Source of the DNA: Marinibaculum pumilum
Lineage (GTDB): Bacteria; Pseudomonadota; Alphaproteobacteria; Ferrovibrionales; Ferrovibrionaceae
Assembly: GCF_042646425.1 (NCBI RefSeq)
Contig: NZ_JBHRTR010000048.1
Span: forward strand, 1 to 64,000
DNA: 64,000 nt
Direction: 5' to 3'
Positions 29,501 through 37,338 of the stretch are shown here, piece by piece. Numbering within the stretch: position 1 is the first letter of the stretch; each line of letters begins with the position of its first letter. The position numbers and the translations under genes are program-made. The notes beneath the pieces were generated by a model. The model was not told the DNA's origin. It did no database searches and worked only from the letters and a program-made list of their open reading frames with translations.

Positions 29501-32466
29501 TTGGTCTTGAGCCAGTCCTGCTCGGTGTTCTTGAGGGTCGTATCCTCAAGGTTGCGGATCATCTCGTTGATATTGTCCTTCAGCGCCGCGACCTCGCCGG
29601 AGGCCTCGACGGTGATGGACCGGGTCAGGTCGCCGGTGGTCACCGCGGTGGCGACCTCGGCGATGGCGCGCACCTGGGTGGTCAGGTTCGCCGCCAGCTG
29701 GTTCACGTTGTCGGTCAGGTCGCGCCACAGGCCGGCGGCGCCCGGCACCCGTGCCTGGCCGCCCAGCTTGCCCTCGATCCCCACCTCGCGCGCCACGTTG
29801 GTCACCTGGTCGCCGAAGGTGGCCAGGGTGATGATCATGCCGTTGATGGTGTCGGCGAGCGCGGCGATCTCGCCCTTGGCGTCCACCGTCAGCTTGCGGG
29901 TCAGGTCGCCCTTGGCGACCGCGGTGACCACGTCGGCGATGCCGCGCACCTGGTTGGTCAGGTTGGTCGCCATCATGTTCACGTTGTCGGTCAGGTCCTT
30001 CCAGGTGCCGGCGACCCCCTTCACGTCGGCCTGGCCGCCCAGCTTGCCCTCCGTGCCCACCTCCCGCGCGACGCGGGTCACCTCGGAGGCGAAGGAGTTC
30101 AGCTGGTCCACCATCGTGTTGATGGTGTCCTTCAGCTCCAGGATCTCGCCCTGGACATCCACCGTGATCTTCTTCGACAGGTCGCCGTTGGCGACCGCCG
30201 TCGTGACGTCGGCGATGTTGCGGACCTGGCTGGTCAGGTTGGTCGCCATCGCGTTCACATTGTCGGTCAGGTCCTTCCAGGTGCCGGCGACCCCCTTCAC
30301 GTCGGCCTGGCCGCCCAGCTTGCCTTCGGTGCCCACCTCGCGCGCGACCCGGCTGACTTCCGAGGCGAAGGAGGAGAGCTGGTCCACCATGGTGTTGATG
30401 GTGTTCTTCAGCTCCAGGATCTCGCCCTTCACGTCGACGGTGATCTTCTTCGACAGGTCGCCGCGGGCCACCGCGGTCGTCACCTCGGCGATGTTGCGCA
30501 CCTGGCCGGTCAGGTTGGTCGCCATCGCGTTCACGTTGTCGGTCAGGTCCTTCCAGGTGCCGGCGACCCCCTTCACGTCGGCCTGGCCGCCCAGCTTGCC
30601 TTCGGTGCCCACCTCGCNNNNNNNNNNCGCGAAGGAGGAGAGCTGGTCCACCATGGTGTTGATGGTGTCCTTCAGCTCCAGGATCTCGCCCTTCACGTCG
30701 ACGGTGATCTTCTTCGACAGGTCGCCGCGGGCCACGGCGGTGGTCACCTCCGCGATGTTGCGCACCTGGCCGGTCAGGTTGGTCGCCATCGCGTTCACAT
30801 TGTCGGTCAGGTCCTTCCAGGTGCCGGCGACCCCCTGCACGTCGGCCTGGCCGCCCAGCTTGCCCTCGGTGCCCACCTCGCGCGCGACCCGGCTCACCTC
30901 GGAGGCGAAGGAGGAGAGCTGGTCCACCATGGTGTTGATGGTGTTCTTCAGCTCCAGGATCTCGCCCTGGACATCCACCGTGATCTTCTTCGACAGGTCG
31001 CCGTTGGCGACCGCCGTCGTCACCTCGGCGATGTTGCGGACCTGTCCGGTCAGGTTGGTCGCCATCGCGTTCACATTGTCGGTCAGGTCCTTCCAGGTGC
31101 CGGCGACACCTTTCACGTCGGCCTGGCCGCCCAGCTTGCCCTCGGTGCCCACCTCGCGGGCGACGCGACTGACTTCGGATGCGAAGGAGGAGAGCTGGTC
31201 CACCATGGTGTTGATGGTGTCCTTCAGCTCCAGGATCTCGCCCTTCACGTCGACGGTGATCTTCTTCGACAGGTCGCCCCGGGCCACCGCGGTCGTCACC
31301 TCGGCGATGTTGCGGACCTGCCCGGTCAGGTTGGTCGCCATCGCGTTCACATTGTCGGTCAGGTCCTTCCAGGTGCCGGCGACACCTTTCACGTCCGCCT
31401 GACCGCCCAGTTTGCCTTCGGTACCGACCTCGCGCGCGACCCGGCTGACTTCGGAGGCGAAGGAGGAGAGCTGGTCCACCATGGTGTTGATGGTGTCCTT
31501 CAGTTCCAGGATCTCGCCCTTCACGTCGACGGTGATCTTCTTCGACAGGTCGCCGTTGGCGACGGCGGTGGTGACCTCGGCGATGTTGCGGACCTGCCCG
31601 GTCAGGTTGGTCGCCATCAGGTTCACGTTGTCGGTCAGGTCCTTCCAGGTGCCGGCGACCCCGCGCACATTCGCCTGGCCGCCCAGCTTGCCCTCGGTAC
31701 CCACCTCGCGCGCCACCCGGGTCACCTCGGATGCGAAGGAGGAGAGCTGGTCCACCATGGTGTTGATGGTGTCCTTCAGCTCCAGGATCTCGCCCTTCAC
31801 GTCGACGGTGATCTTCTTCGACAGGTCGCCGTTGGCCACGGCGGTTGTGACCTCGGCGATGTTGCGGACCTGCCCGGTCAGGTTGGTCGCCATCAGGTTC
31901 ACGTTGTCGGTCAGGTCCTTCCAGGTGCCGGCGACCCCCTTCACGTCGGCCTGGCCGCCCAGCTTGCCTTCGGTGCCGACCTCGCGCGCCACGCGCGTCA
32001 CCTCGGAGGCGAAGGAGGAAAGCTGCCCGACCATGGTGTTGACGATCTTGCCGATGCGCAGGAACTCGCCGCGCAGCGGCCGGCCGTCGATGTTCAGCTC
32101 CACCGTCTGCGACAGGTCGCCCTTCGCCACCGCGCCGATTACCCGTGCCACCTCGGCGGTGGGATAGGCCATGTCGCTGACCAGGCTGTTCACGGAATCG
32201 ATGCTGGTCTGCCAGCCGCCGCGGGCATCGGTCAGCTCCGCCCGCTGGCTGGTCTTGCCCTCCTTGCCGACCGAGGTGCTGAGCCGGCTCAGCTCCTTCA
32301 TCAGCCGCTGGTTCAGTTCCACGACGTCGTTGAAGGTCTCCGCGATCTCGCCGTCGATGCCGTCATAGCCGGTGGGCAGCCGGGCGGAGAAGTCGCCCTT
32401 GCGGAAGGCGCGCAGCGCCTTGAGGACCTGCCGATCGGTGAGGGGCTGGGCGACGGCGGCTTCCAT
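26530..32466 (-). CDS. poly-HAMP hybrid histidine kinase (Nik1/group III-like) with three receivers
   Basis: 1978 residues as assembled, from ATG 32466 (AGGAGA upstream). No membrane span. Residues about 12-980 are tandem 92-residue HAMP-pair repeats, then GAF (about 990-1150), a long Gln/Glu-rich coiled coil, HisKA (FLANMSHELRTPLN), HATPase (NLLSNAFKF; GTGLGLSIS), receiver 1 (SFDIGLPDMHG), a degenerate receiver 2 without the usual acidic pocket, and receiver 3 (LVDIMMPEMDGYE). Alternating poly-HAMP arrays are known from fungal Nik1/Os-1 osmosensing kinases and related bacterial proteins. A 10-N gap lies inside the array, so the true length is uncertain. Operon with the receiver gene upstream and the hybrid kinase downstream. 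Confidence 0.93.
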   Translation of the reverse strand: MEAAVAQPLTDRQVLKALRAFRKGDFSARLPTGYDGIDGEIAETFNDVVELNQRLMKELSRLSTSVGKEGKTSQRAELTDARGGWQTSIDSVNSLVSDMAYPTAEVARVIGAVAKGDLSQTVELNIDGRPLRGEFLRIGKIVNTMVGQLSSFASEVTRVAREVGTEGKLGGQADVKGVAGTWKDLTDNVNLMATNLTGQVRNIAEVTTAVANGDLSKKITVDVKGEILELKDTINTMVDQLSSFASEVTRVAREVGTEGKLGGQANVRGVAGTWKDLTDNVNLMATNLTGQVRNIAEVTTAVANGDLSKKITVDVKGEILELKDTINTMVDQLSSFASEVSRVAREVGTEGKLGGQADVKGVAGTWKDLTDNVNAMATNLTGQVRNIAEVTTAVARGDLSKKITVDVKGEILELKDTINTMVDQLSSFASEVSRVAREVGTEGKLGGQADVKGVAGTWKDLTDNVNAMATNLTGQVRNIAEVTTAVANGDLSKKITVDVQGEILELKNTINTMVDQLSSFASEVSRVAREVGTEGKLGGQADVQGVAGTWKDLTDNVNAMATNLTGQVRNIAEVTTAVARGDLSKKITVDVKGEILELKDTINTMVDQLSSFAXXXXEVGTEGKLGGQADVKGVAGTWKDLTDNVNAMATNLTGQVRNIAEVTTAVARGDLSKKITVDVKGEILELKNTINTMVDQLSSFASEVSRVAREVGTEGKLGGQADVKGVAGTWKDLTDNVNAMATNLTSQVRNIADVTTAVANGDLSKKITVDVQGEILELKDTINTMVDQLNSFASEVTRVAREVGTEGKLGGQADVKGVAGTWKDLTDNVNMMATNLTNQVRGIADVVTAVAKGDLTRKLTVDAKGEIAALADTINGMIITLATFGDQVTNVAREVGIEGKLGGQARVPGAAGLWRDLTDNVNQLAANLTTQVRAIAEVATAVTTGDLTRSITVEASGEVAALKDNINEMIRNLEDTTLKNTEQDWLKTNLARFTRRLQGERDLVTVSNLVLSELAPLVNAQHGVFYMARSEEDEERSREEGTVLDLLASYAFRQRKSLSNRYHLREGLVGQCAFEKSRILLTEVPHDYVQINSGLGEAKPLNIVVLPVLFEGEVQAVLELASFNRFNEAHLSFLDQLMESIGIVLNTIATNMRTEDLLKQSQRLTAELQSQQEELRTTNDRLEQQAATLRQSEDLLKSQQEELRRKNDELQEKAQLLAAEKRQVEATNMEVERAKQSVEEKAEQLALTSRYKSEFLANMSHELRTPLNSMLVLSKLLADNANRNLNDKQIEFARTIYSSGNDLLSLINEILDLSKIESGAMQVDVRELRFEGLEEHLRRTFDQVAAERGLDFRIDFDKGLPKQIYTDAMRLQQVLFNLLSNAFKFTHDGEVALTAQVAKDGWSPDHPVLSTSAQVIAFTISDTGIGISEDHQKIIFEAFQQGDGSTSRKYGGTGLGLSISREIAKLLGAEITLRSEAGKGSTFTLYMPIDLDPADSLSGSEPAPTRTLPPRSLPPHNLPTAETPPPEAVALPAPSAAIDDRRKLDGSTPAVLIVEDDVGFANILLDIVRETEMKGVVIGRGREVLSMAREQRIDAISFDIGLPDMHGWALFDRLKHDIGTRHIPIHIISVQEQKMRGLEMGAFGFTGKPAERELLAASFTRLRDFVSRPARRLLVVGSGDMGLAGVLDAGDRLQVQVVPRTEAMQAMQAEPVDCVVLDLTAAPAQGLKFLTALRDADLPGDPSGKLEGELPVIVHTGTSLSARTAEALRAPMPWIVRRITAHRDTLIDEVAKNLHLPVAELGAEAQEAIDRVSRTDAALNGARIAIIDDDIRNIFSLTSVLEQHGVEVFHAEDGEGGIALVHDTAGLDMVLVDIMMPEMDGYETLRRLRRLGEPLGSLPLIAVTAKAMAEDRQKCLDAGASDYLAKPVDPEQLISTVRTWLYKAEAARSAGGTRRGDGVPRSGHESRGGQDEDGSVEE
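29530..32433 (-). repeat. tandem 276-bp coding repeat (poly-HAMP array)
   Basis: The same DNA block recurs every 276 bp, that is 92 codons. The marker GGTCAGGTC lies at 29713, 29989, 30265, 30541, 30805, 31081, 31357, 31633 and 31909. The only irregular step is 264 bp, and it spans the N run. One more divergent unit at the N-terminus and a half unit at the end bring the array to about ten and a half units. Units differ by synonymous and a few amino acid changes (VKG/VQG/VRG, LMATN/AMATN), showing repeated duplication with homogenisation. Confidence 0.92.
30618..30627. other. assembly gap (10 N) inside the HAMP array
   Basis: Ten Ns replace the SEVSRVAR-coding stretch of one repeat. Compared with its neighbours the unit is 12 bp short, so at least 22 real bases are missing, and whole 276-bp units could also be absent. 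The reading frame is kept by chance or by design. Confidence 0.95.
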
Positions 32467-32565
32467 GGCGGTTCTCCTGCTGGAATCGGTGCGCGGCTGC
32501 GGGGTCTTGCGGTGCGGCGGCGGAAGGGATGAGAGGCGGAATCTCGGTGGCGGCGGGATACCGGT

Positions 32566-32994
32566 TCAGGCGGTGCCCGGGCGATCCCCGGCCGTGGCGG
32601 CGTCGAGGGCGGAACGGACGATCTCCGCGATCTCCGGTTCCGTGCAGGGCTTGCCGAGGAAGCCGTGCGCGCCGGTGGCCCTGGCGCGCTCCAGGGTCGC
32701 GTCGTCGGTGGCGCCGGTGAGGAAGACGACGGTAATGCCGAGGCGGCCGGTCAGTTCTTCGGCGAGCGCGATGCCGTCGCGGTTCCCGCGCAGGCCGATA
32801 TCGACCAATGCCGCGCTGGGCCGGTGCCTCTCGGCCAGGTCCAGCGCCTCTGCAGCGGTCGCAGCGGTCCCGCAGCAGGGCAGCCCGAGATCCTCCAGGA
32901 TATCCTCGATGAACATGGCGACCAGTCCTTCGTCCTCCACGACGAGGACGCCGCCACTGCCTTCGCGGGCAGCCAGCCCGACCGGATCGGTCAT
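32566..32994 (-). CDS. single-domain response regulator
   Basis: 142 residues from ATG 32994, with GGGAGGGG upstream. A stand-alone receiver: VLVVEDEGLVAMFIEDIL, acceptor aspartate in ALVDIGLRGNRDG, threonine in VVFLTGATDD, lysine in FLGKPCTEPEI. No output domain. It is the first gene of the three-gene signalling operon (about 100 bp ahead of the poly-HAMP kinase) and may act as its phosphate acceptor or feedback element. Confidence 0.9.
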   Translation of the reverse strand: MTDPVGLAAREGSGGVLVVEDEGLVAMFIEDILEDLGLPCCGTAATAAEALDLAERHRPSAALVDIGLRGNRDGIALAEELTGRLGITVVFLTGATDDATLERARATGAHGFLGKPCTEPEIAEIVRSALDAATAGDRPGTA

Positions 32995-33355
32995 GATCCC
33001 CTCCCTCCCTACCAGGGCGACACCCGGGAACCGGCCAGGAGGCAGAGCAGCGAAGGGCTGCCCCGGCTCACTAGGTTCCGGTCATTTTCCTGGGTGTGCT
33101 GTCCCTTTCGATGCCCCCCCCCGCTCTGGCAATGCCAGCATCTGCGCGGACGGGCAGATGCCAGCCGGCATGTCCGAAAGGACGCTGGTCGCCGGGTCGG
33201 CGGCGTCACCGACCCAATCGAGCGCAATAAGCCATTTCCAGGAACAAAGATTCCGCGCAAAGGTTCCAAGCGAAGCGGAGCGATTTCTGTGTACGGCGGC
33301 GCCGCCTGTCGCTCGCGGCTTGTTTTCCGATCGCGACCTGTCGGAAAATGCCCCT
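32995..33355. other. intergenic region between the receiver operon and the FMN riboswitch
   Basis: About 360 bases without a supported gene. It must carry promoters for two divergent units: the receiver/poly-HAMP operon on the minus strand and the riboswitch-ribH unit on the plus strand. I could not fix a convincing -35/-10 pair in either direction. Confidence 0.5.
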
Positions 33356-33516
33356 GTTCTCAGGGCGGGGTGGAAGTCCCCACCGGCGGTATGCAGCCAT
33401 GGCTGCGAGCCCGCGAGCGCCCCGCCGCCTTCCGCAATGCGGGTCCGGCTGCGGGGGTCAGCAGACCAGGTGAGAGGCCTGGGCCGACGGTCACAGTCCG
33501 GATGGAAGAGAACGCG
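33356..33516 (+). promoter_or_regulatory. FMN riboswitch (RFN element)
   Basis: Conserved blocks appear in the correct order: CAGGGCGGGGTG with GAAGTCCCCACCGGCGGTA, then GAGCCCGCGAGCGC, GGTCAGCAGACCAGGTGAGA, GCCGACGGTCACAGTCC and GGATGGAAGAGAAC. This is the six-helix FMN aptamer. It precedes ribH by about 95 bases, so FMN should lower lumazine synthase expression. No terminator hairpin with a T run is obvious between aptamer and gene, so control is more likely at translation initiation (AAAGGAG at about 33597). Confidence 0.96.
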
Positions 33517-33611
33517 CAGAGGTGCCGTGCGCCGGGACTCCGTCCTGCGCCTGCGGTCCTGTGCCCGTGATCGCCTTGGGTGACGTGTCCGTTGCGAAAG
33601 GAGAGATCACG

Positions 33612-34046
33612 ATGACACACACCCGCTATGCCTTCGCCAAGGCCAACTGGCATGCCGATATCGTTTCCCGCGCGCTGGACGGCTTCCTGGAGCTGATCCC
33701 GCCGGAGCAGGTCGACGTCTTCGACGTGCCCGGCGCCTTCGAGCTGCCGCTGCTGGCCCGCGACCTGGCGGCCAGCGGCCGCTATGCCGCGGTGGCGGCT
33801 GCCGCCTTCGTCGTCGACGGCGGCATCTACCGGCACGATTTCGTGGCCCAGGCCGTCGTCGACGGGCTGATGCGTGCCGGCATGGACACCGGCGTGCCGG
33901 TGCTCTCCGTCTCGCTGACCCCGCACCAGTACCAGGAGACGGCGCATCACGACGCGATCTTCAAGGCGCATTTCGTCGAGAAGGGGCGGGAAGCCGCGCG
34001 TGCGGCGCTGATGATCGGCCGCACCCGGGCGCAGCTCGCCGCCTGA
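33612..34046 (+). CDS. ribH: 6,7-dimethyl-8-ribityllumazine synthase, RibH2 type
   Basis: 144 residues. It makes 6,7-dimethyl-8-ribityllumazine from the butanone phosphate and ribityl-pyrimidine precursors, the next-to-last step to riboflavin. Seen motifs: KANWHADIVSRALDGF, FDVPGAFELPL, AAFVVDGGIYRHDFVAQAVV, VPVLSVSLTPH and HFVEKGREAARAAL. The NWHADIV and GGIYRHDFVA patterns are those of Brucella/Mesorhizobium RibH2 (decameric type II) rather than the icosahedral type I enzyme. It stands alone under an FMN riboswitch and ends at a strong hairpin. Other rib genes must lie elsewhere, and a RibH1 paralogue may exist. Confidence 0.95.
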   Translation: MTHTRYAFAKANWHADIVSRALDGFLELIPPEQVDVFDVPGAFELPLLARDLAASGRYAAVAAAAFVVDGGIYRHDFVAQAVVDGLMRAGMDTGVPVLSVSLTPHQYQETAHHDAIFKAHFVEKGREAARAALMIGRTRAQLAA

Positions 34047-34091
34047 TGCCGGCCCCGTCCCGGCCAGGTGTCGGGGCGGCCAAGTCTTGTT

Positions 34092-34130
34092 GCGACCCGG
34101 CCGGCCTGTGTCGGCCGGGTCGCGTTCCTT
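34092..34130 (+). terminator. terminator hairpin after ribH
   Basis: GCGACCCGGCCG (34092-34103) and CGGCCGGGTCGC (34112-34123) form a perfect 12-bp stem with an 8-base loop. It is followed by GTTCCTTCC, a weak T tract. It starts 46 bp after the ribH stop. Confidence 0.8.
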
Positions 34131-34185
34131 CCTGCGGATTGCAGGTTAAGATCGGTGCAGGCAAAGGGGGAACCGGGGACGGGCC

Positions 34186-34717
34186 ATGCTGCCTGCGGAA
34201 CTTGTCGAAGCTTGCCGGGACCGGCCGCTGCTGCTCGGTTTCCTGGACGCGGTGGAAAGGGCCTGCGACCCCGCGACCTGTCTCCCGGCGAAATCGCGTC
34301 TGGATGTGATCCGGATGGGCCGGCAGGGCGTCCTGCCGAACATCTGGATCCTGGAGCGGTGCCCCGATGGCCAGTTCCGCTTTCGCCTGGCCGGCGAGGA
34401 GGTGGTCTACAGCCTGGGCGCCAGCCCCCGCGGCAAGACCCTGGAAGAGGTGTTGGGCGGGGACGCCATGACGCGGTTCGCGCCGGTCTTCTGCCGCATC
34501 CTGGACGATCGGACGGTCATGTATCAGCGCGGCCCGGCCCATCGCGGCAGCCGCCTGTTCGACTACGGCTATCGTGTCTTCCTGCCATTATGCGGGTCCT
34601 CTGCTGCCATGACCGGGAAAGGCCGGGAAGCGGGCCGTGCTGGAAGCGGGATTGACCTTCCGCGACGACCAGGTGCGCTTCTTCCCGTTGCGCCCCGACG
34701 GCGGGGCGGGTTCCTGA
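34186..34717 (+). pseudogene. PAS-like domain protein, frameshifted copy
   Basis: From ATG 34186 the protein starts MLPAELVEACRDRPLLLGFL and continues with GVLPNIWILERCPDGQFRFR, LAGEEVVYSLGASPRGKTLE and DYGYRVFLPL, the fold of the small PAS_5-like sensor family common in Rhodospirillales. At about 34590 the homology moves to a second frame (MRVLCCHDRERPG), and at about 34620 to a third (RAVLEAGLTFRDDQVRFFPL), ending at TGA 34715. Undisturbed it would be about 175 residues and a close paralogue of the next gene. Two single-base lesions, or sequencing errors, break it. Confidence 0.8.
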
Positions 34718-34792
34718 ACTTCGGGCCGGCGGTCGCGCCCATGCCGCGATGCGGTTACAATCGTACGATTGGTGGCCGGGCCGGAGGATGGG

Positions 34793-35362
34793 ATGCTGCC
34801 GAACGGGCTCGACGCTGTCTGCGCGGACAGGCCTTTGCTGCTGGCCTTCCTGGAAGCGATCGACGGGGCGCTGGATCCTGTCACGGGCCTGCCGGTGAGG
34901 CCCCGGATCGACATTGTGCGCCTGGGCCGCAAGGGCGTCTTGCCGAATATCTGGATGATCGAGCGTGGCGCGGACGGCCAGTTCCGCTATCGGCTGGCCG
35001 GCGAGGAGGTGGTCCGGAACTTCGGCGGCAGCCCGCGGGGCAAGACATTGGACGAGGCTGTGGGTCCGGGCGCGGCAGCCCGTTACGGCCCCACCTACGA
35101 GACGGTCCTGGCCGACCGCGTGATCGTCTTCCATCGCGGCGCGGTGCGTCGTGGCGGCCGCAGGTTCTATGACGGCTTCCGGCTATTCGTTCCTGTCGTG
35201 GAAGCGTGCGGCGGGGACGCGCCGTGGCTGGTGCTCTGCTGCTTCGACAGGGACGATGTCGAACCGCAGGCGCTGCTGGAGACAGGGCTGTCGTACGACA
35301 GCGACGTGGTGCGCAGTTTTCCCCTGCGCCCGCCGGGCGGGGGCGAAGCGCGGACCGCCTGA
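34793..35362 (+). CDS. PAS-like domain protein (intact paralogue)
   Basis: 189 residues from ATG 34793, preceded by GGAGG. An ATG-like start 24 bp upstream is less likely because the paralogue aligns from MLPNGL. Conserved parts: GVLPNIWMIERGADGQFRYR, LAGEEVVRNFGGSPRGKTLD, FYDGFRLFVPV, LVLCCFDRDD and LLETGLSYDSDVVRSFPLRP. It resembles PAS_5-type single-domain proteins that appear many times in some alphaproteobacterial genomes without an attached output. The ligand is unknown. It arose with the broken copy 80 bp upstream by tandem duplication. Confidence 0.78.
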   Translation: MLPNGLDAVCADRPLLLAFLEAIDGALDPVTGLPVRPRIDIVRLGRKGVLPNIWMIERGADGQFRYRLAGEEVVRNFGGSPRGKTLDEAVGPGAAARYGPTYETVLADRVIVFHRGAVRRGGRRFYDGFRLFVPVVEACGGDAPWLVLCCFDRDDVEPQALLETGLSYDSDVVRSFPLRPPGGGEARTA

Positions 35363-35376
35363 TCCCCGGCCAGCCC

Positions 35377-35985
35377 TCAGAATACGATACTGGGATTGCG
35401 CAGGCTCTGGTCGCAGTCGATCAGGTTGACCTGCTTCGCCTGGATGCGCAGGCCGACAGGTCCGTCGACCAGCAGGTGGCCGGCATGGCCGTCCAGGCGG
35501 CGCAGATCGCCGTCGCGGAACTCGGTGATCTGGAAGACGGAGCGGGCCAGCAGCCGGTCGTCGCCCGGATCGGCTTTGGCCGGCAGCGCGAACAGGGCGA
35601 TGTTCGTCACCTGCCGCACCGTGCGGCTGGCCGGCGATTGCGACCAGGCATAGCCGGTGCGGATGCGGAAGATGCGGTCCTCGAGCTGGCGGCGGTCGTG
35701 GAAGGCCACGGTGATTTCCCGCCGCGGATCGCCCGGCGGCCGGGTGGCCGGCACCCAATAGGCGCATTCGGGCACGAACAGGTCGAGCCAGGCGTCGTAG
35801 CGTTCCTGCTCCAGCAGCCGCGCCTCGCGGTTCAGCAGCAGCGCGACCCGGTCGCGCAGGTCGCGGTCGGCGATCTCCGGCAGGTCGGCCTCCAGATGGG
35901 CGAAGGCATCGACCAGGTCCTGGTAGAAGGCGTCGCCGACATAGTAGGAGGCGGTGGCGGGGCTTTCGGCTGCGGGCTTCGTCAT
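35377..35985 (-). CDS. aromatic-ring-hydroxylating dioxygenase, beta (small) subunit
   Basis: 202 residues from ATG 35985, overlapping the alpha-subunit TGA (ATGA). It has the cystatin-like/NTF2 fold sequence of Rieske dioxygenase small subunits: AFLNREARLLEQERYDAWLD-like (here LLNREARLLEQERYDAWLDL), FVPECAYWVPATRP, AFHDRRQLEDRIFRIRTGYA and VRQVTNIALF. It holds the alpha subunits in the alpha3beta3 assembly and usually has no catalytic residue. No ferredoxin or reductase gene follows, so electrons must come from proteins encoded elsewhere. Confidence 0.9.
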   Translation of the reverse strand: MTKPAAESPATASYYVGDAFYQDLVDAFAHLEADLPEIADRDLRDRVALLLNREARLLEQERYDAWLDLFVPECAYWVPATRPPGDPRREITVAFHDRRQLEDRIFRIRTGYAWSQSPASRTVRQVTNIALFALPAKADPGDDRLLARSVFQITEFRDGDLRRLDGHAGHLLVDGPVGLRIQAKQVNLIDCDQSLRNPSIVF

Positions 35986-37322
35986 GCCTCCGCCCCCCGC
36001 AGCACGGTCAGCTCCGGTTCGACCGACATCAGGTCCCGGTAGTGCGACATGGCGCGGCGCATGAACACCTCGTCGGTGGCCGGGCCGCTGACCGTCTCGC
36101 CGTCCGTCTCGAACCGGTCGGGCAGGCCCATGCCGCGATGCATCCAGACCCATTCGTCCTCCTCCGCGGCGAGGCCGGCCTGGATCTCCTCGAAATTGGT
36201 CAGGTCGTCGACCTCGCCGAAGGTCGGGAACTGCTCCTGCGTGCGCATCCGCAGCGCATTGATCGGTCCCAGCGCCTCGCCCAGGCTGCCCTCGGGGTCG
36301 ACCAATGCGGTGCCGTACCAGACGCTCGCCGTCTCGGTCGCCGAGATGGGGTCCAGCACCTGGATGTGGTTGCCCAGGATCAGCAGGTTCGGGAAGACGT
36401 TGATGTTGACCGGTTCCGAGCAGGCCAGGTCCAGATAGCGGTCGGCATCGGCGCCGAAGCGGTCCCGCAACAGCCGCTCGTAATGCTCCATGCCGGGATG
36501 CAGCCCCTCGGTCCGCCACAACCCGCCGGGGCGCTGGTCGATCGCCATCCGCTTGTCCTTGAAATGGTGGCCGTTCGGATAGGCATGGACCCGCACCGGC
36601 CCGCTGTCGGGGCGCTGCTTGTAGAACGACATGCCCTTCTGATCCTCGGCGGCAAAGCGGTTCTCCATCATCAGCAGCGAGCGGTGGGAGAAGATCACGT
36701 GATAGCCGTCTGCGGCATTGTCGTAGGCCAGCTTCCAGTTGCCGCGGAACTTCAGGCGGTTCGCCTCCCGCACCTCCAGCGCCGCGCCGGGATGGCGGTC
36801 CAGCCATTCGTCGATCGGCCGGCGTACCGGGCCCAGATGCGCCTGCAGCGGCGCGGCCGCCATGTTCAGGGTGCCGAAGATGAAACCGCGATAGCTCTCC
36901 AGCCGCGGGATCCGCGCCAGGTCGAAGGCGCCGCCCTGCAGGTTGCCGGCATAGCCGTCCGGCCAGGGCACGCCGGTCAGTTCGCCGGTATTGCGGAAGG
37001 TCCAGCCGTGATAGGGGCACTGGAACGTCTTCGCGGTGCCGGCGGTCTGCCGGCAGATGGTGGCGCCGCGGTGGGTGCAGCGGTTGTAGAGCCCGTGCAG
37101 CCGGCCGTCGCCGTCGCGGGTGACGATGATCGGCCGCCGCCCCAGGCGGGTGCGGAAGAAGCTGTTGGGCTGGGCGACCTGGCTCTCATGCGCCAGGTAG
37201 ACCCAGGTGCCGCCGAAGATGCGGCGCATCTCCAGGTCGAAGATCGCCGGGTCGGTGTAGAGGCTGCGATGCACGCGGTCCTCCTGCACCAGATGGCCGA
37301 AATCGTAGGCACTGGCGGTCAT
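35982..37322 (-). CDS. Rieske dioxygenase, alpha (large) subunit
   Basis: 446 residues from ATG 37322 (GGGGGAAG upstream). Rieske 2Fe-2S ligands are visible as CTHRGATIC and CPYHGW (C-x-H ... C-x2-H, about 80-105). The mononuclear iron site fits DNAADGYHVIFSHRSL (D...H...H, about 195-210), with the third ligand, an Asp/Glu, further C-terminal. The bridging Asp before the first His is present. The oxygenase inserts O2 into an aromatic or N-aryl substrate. Its upstream partner gene is a glutamine synthetase-like enzyme 16 bp away, which points to an amine substrate such as aniline or an alkylamine-derived gamma-glutamylamide. Substrate not proven. Confidence 0.92.
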   Translation of the reverse strand: MTASAYDFGHLVQEDRVHRSLYTDPAIFDLEMRRIFGGTWVYLAHESQVAQPNSFFRTRLGRRPIIVTRDGDGRLHGLYNRCTHRGATICRQTAGTAKTFQCPYHGWTFRNTGELTGVPWPDGYAGNLQGGAFDLARIPRLESYRGFIFGTLNMAAAPLQAHLGPVRRPIDEWLDRHPGAALEVREANRLKFRGNWKLAYDNAADGYHVIFSHRSLLMMENRFAAEDQKGMSFYKQRPDSGPVRVHAYPNGHHFKDKRMAIDQRPGGLWRTEGLHPGMEHYERLLRDRFGADADRYLDLACSEPVNINVFPNLLILGNHIQVLDPISATETASVWYGTALVDPEGSLGEALGPINALRMRTQEQFPTFGEVDDLTNFEEIQAGLAAEEDEWVWMHRGMGLPDRFETDGETVSGPATDEVFMRRAMSHYRDLMSVEPELTVLRGAEA

Positions 37323-37338
37323 GGCTTCCCCCGCACGG

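Noticed and set aside
29530..32433. Regular direct repeats that might suggest a CRISPR or satellite array
   Set aside because: The 276-bp unit is in-frame coding sequence for HAMP domains. There are no short repeats with unique spacers.
28459..32532. A 1357-codon open frame antisense to the poly-HAMP kinase, rich in H, V, G and Q repeats
   Set aside because: It mirrors the 276-bp repeat of the true gene and contains the N run; GC-rich codon bias leaves the antisense frame open. No domain is recognisable.
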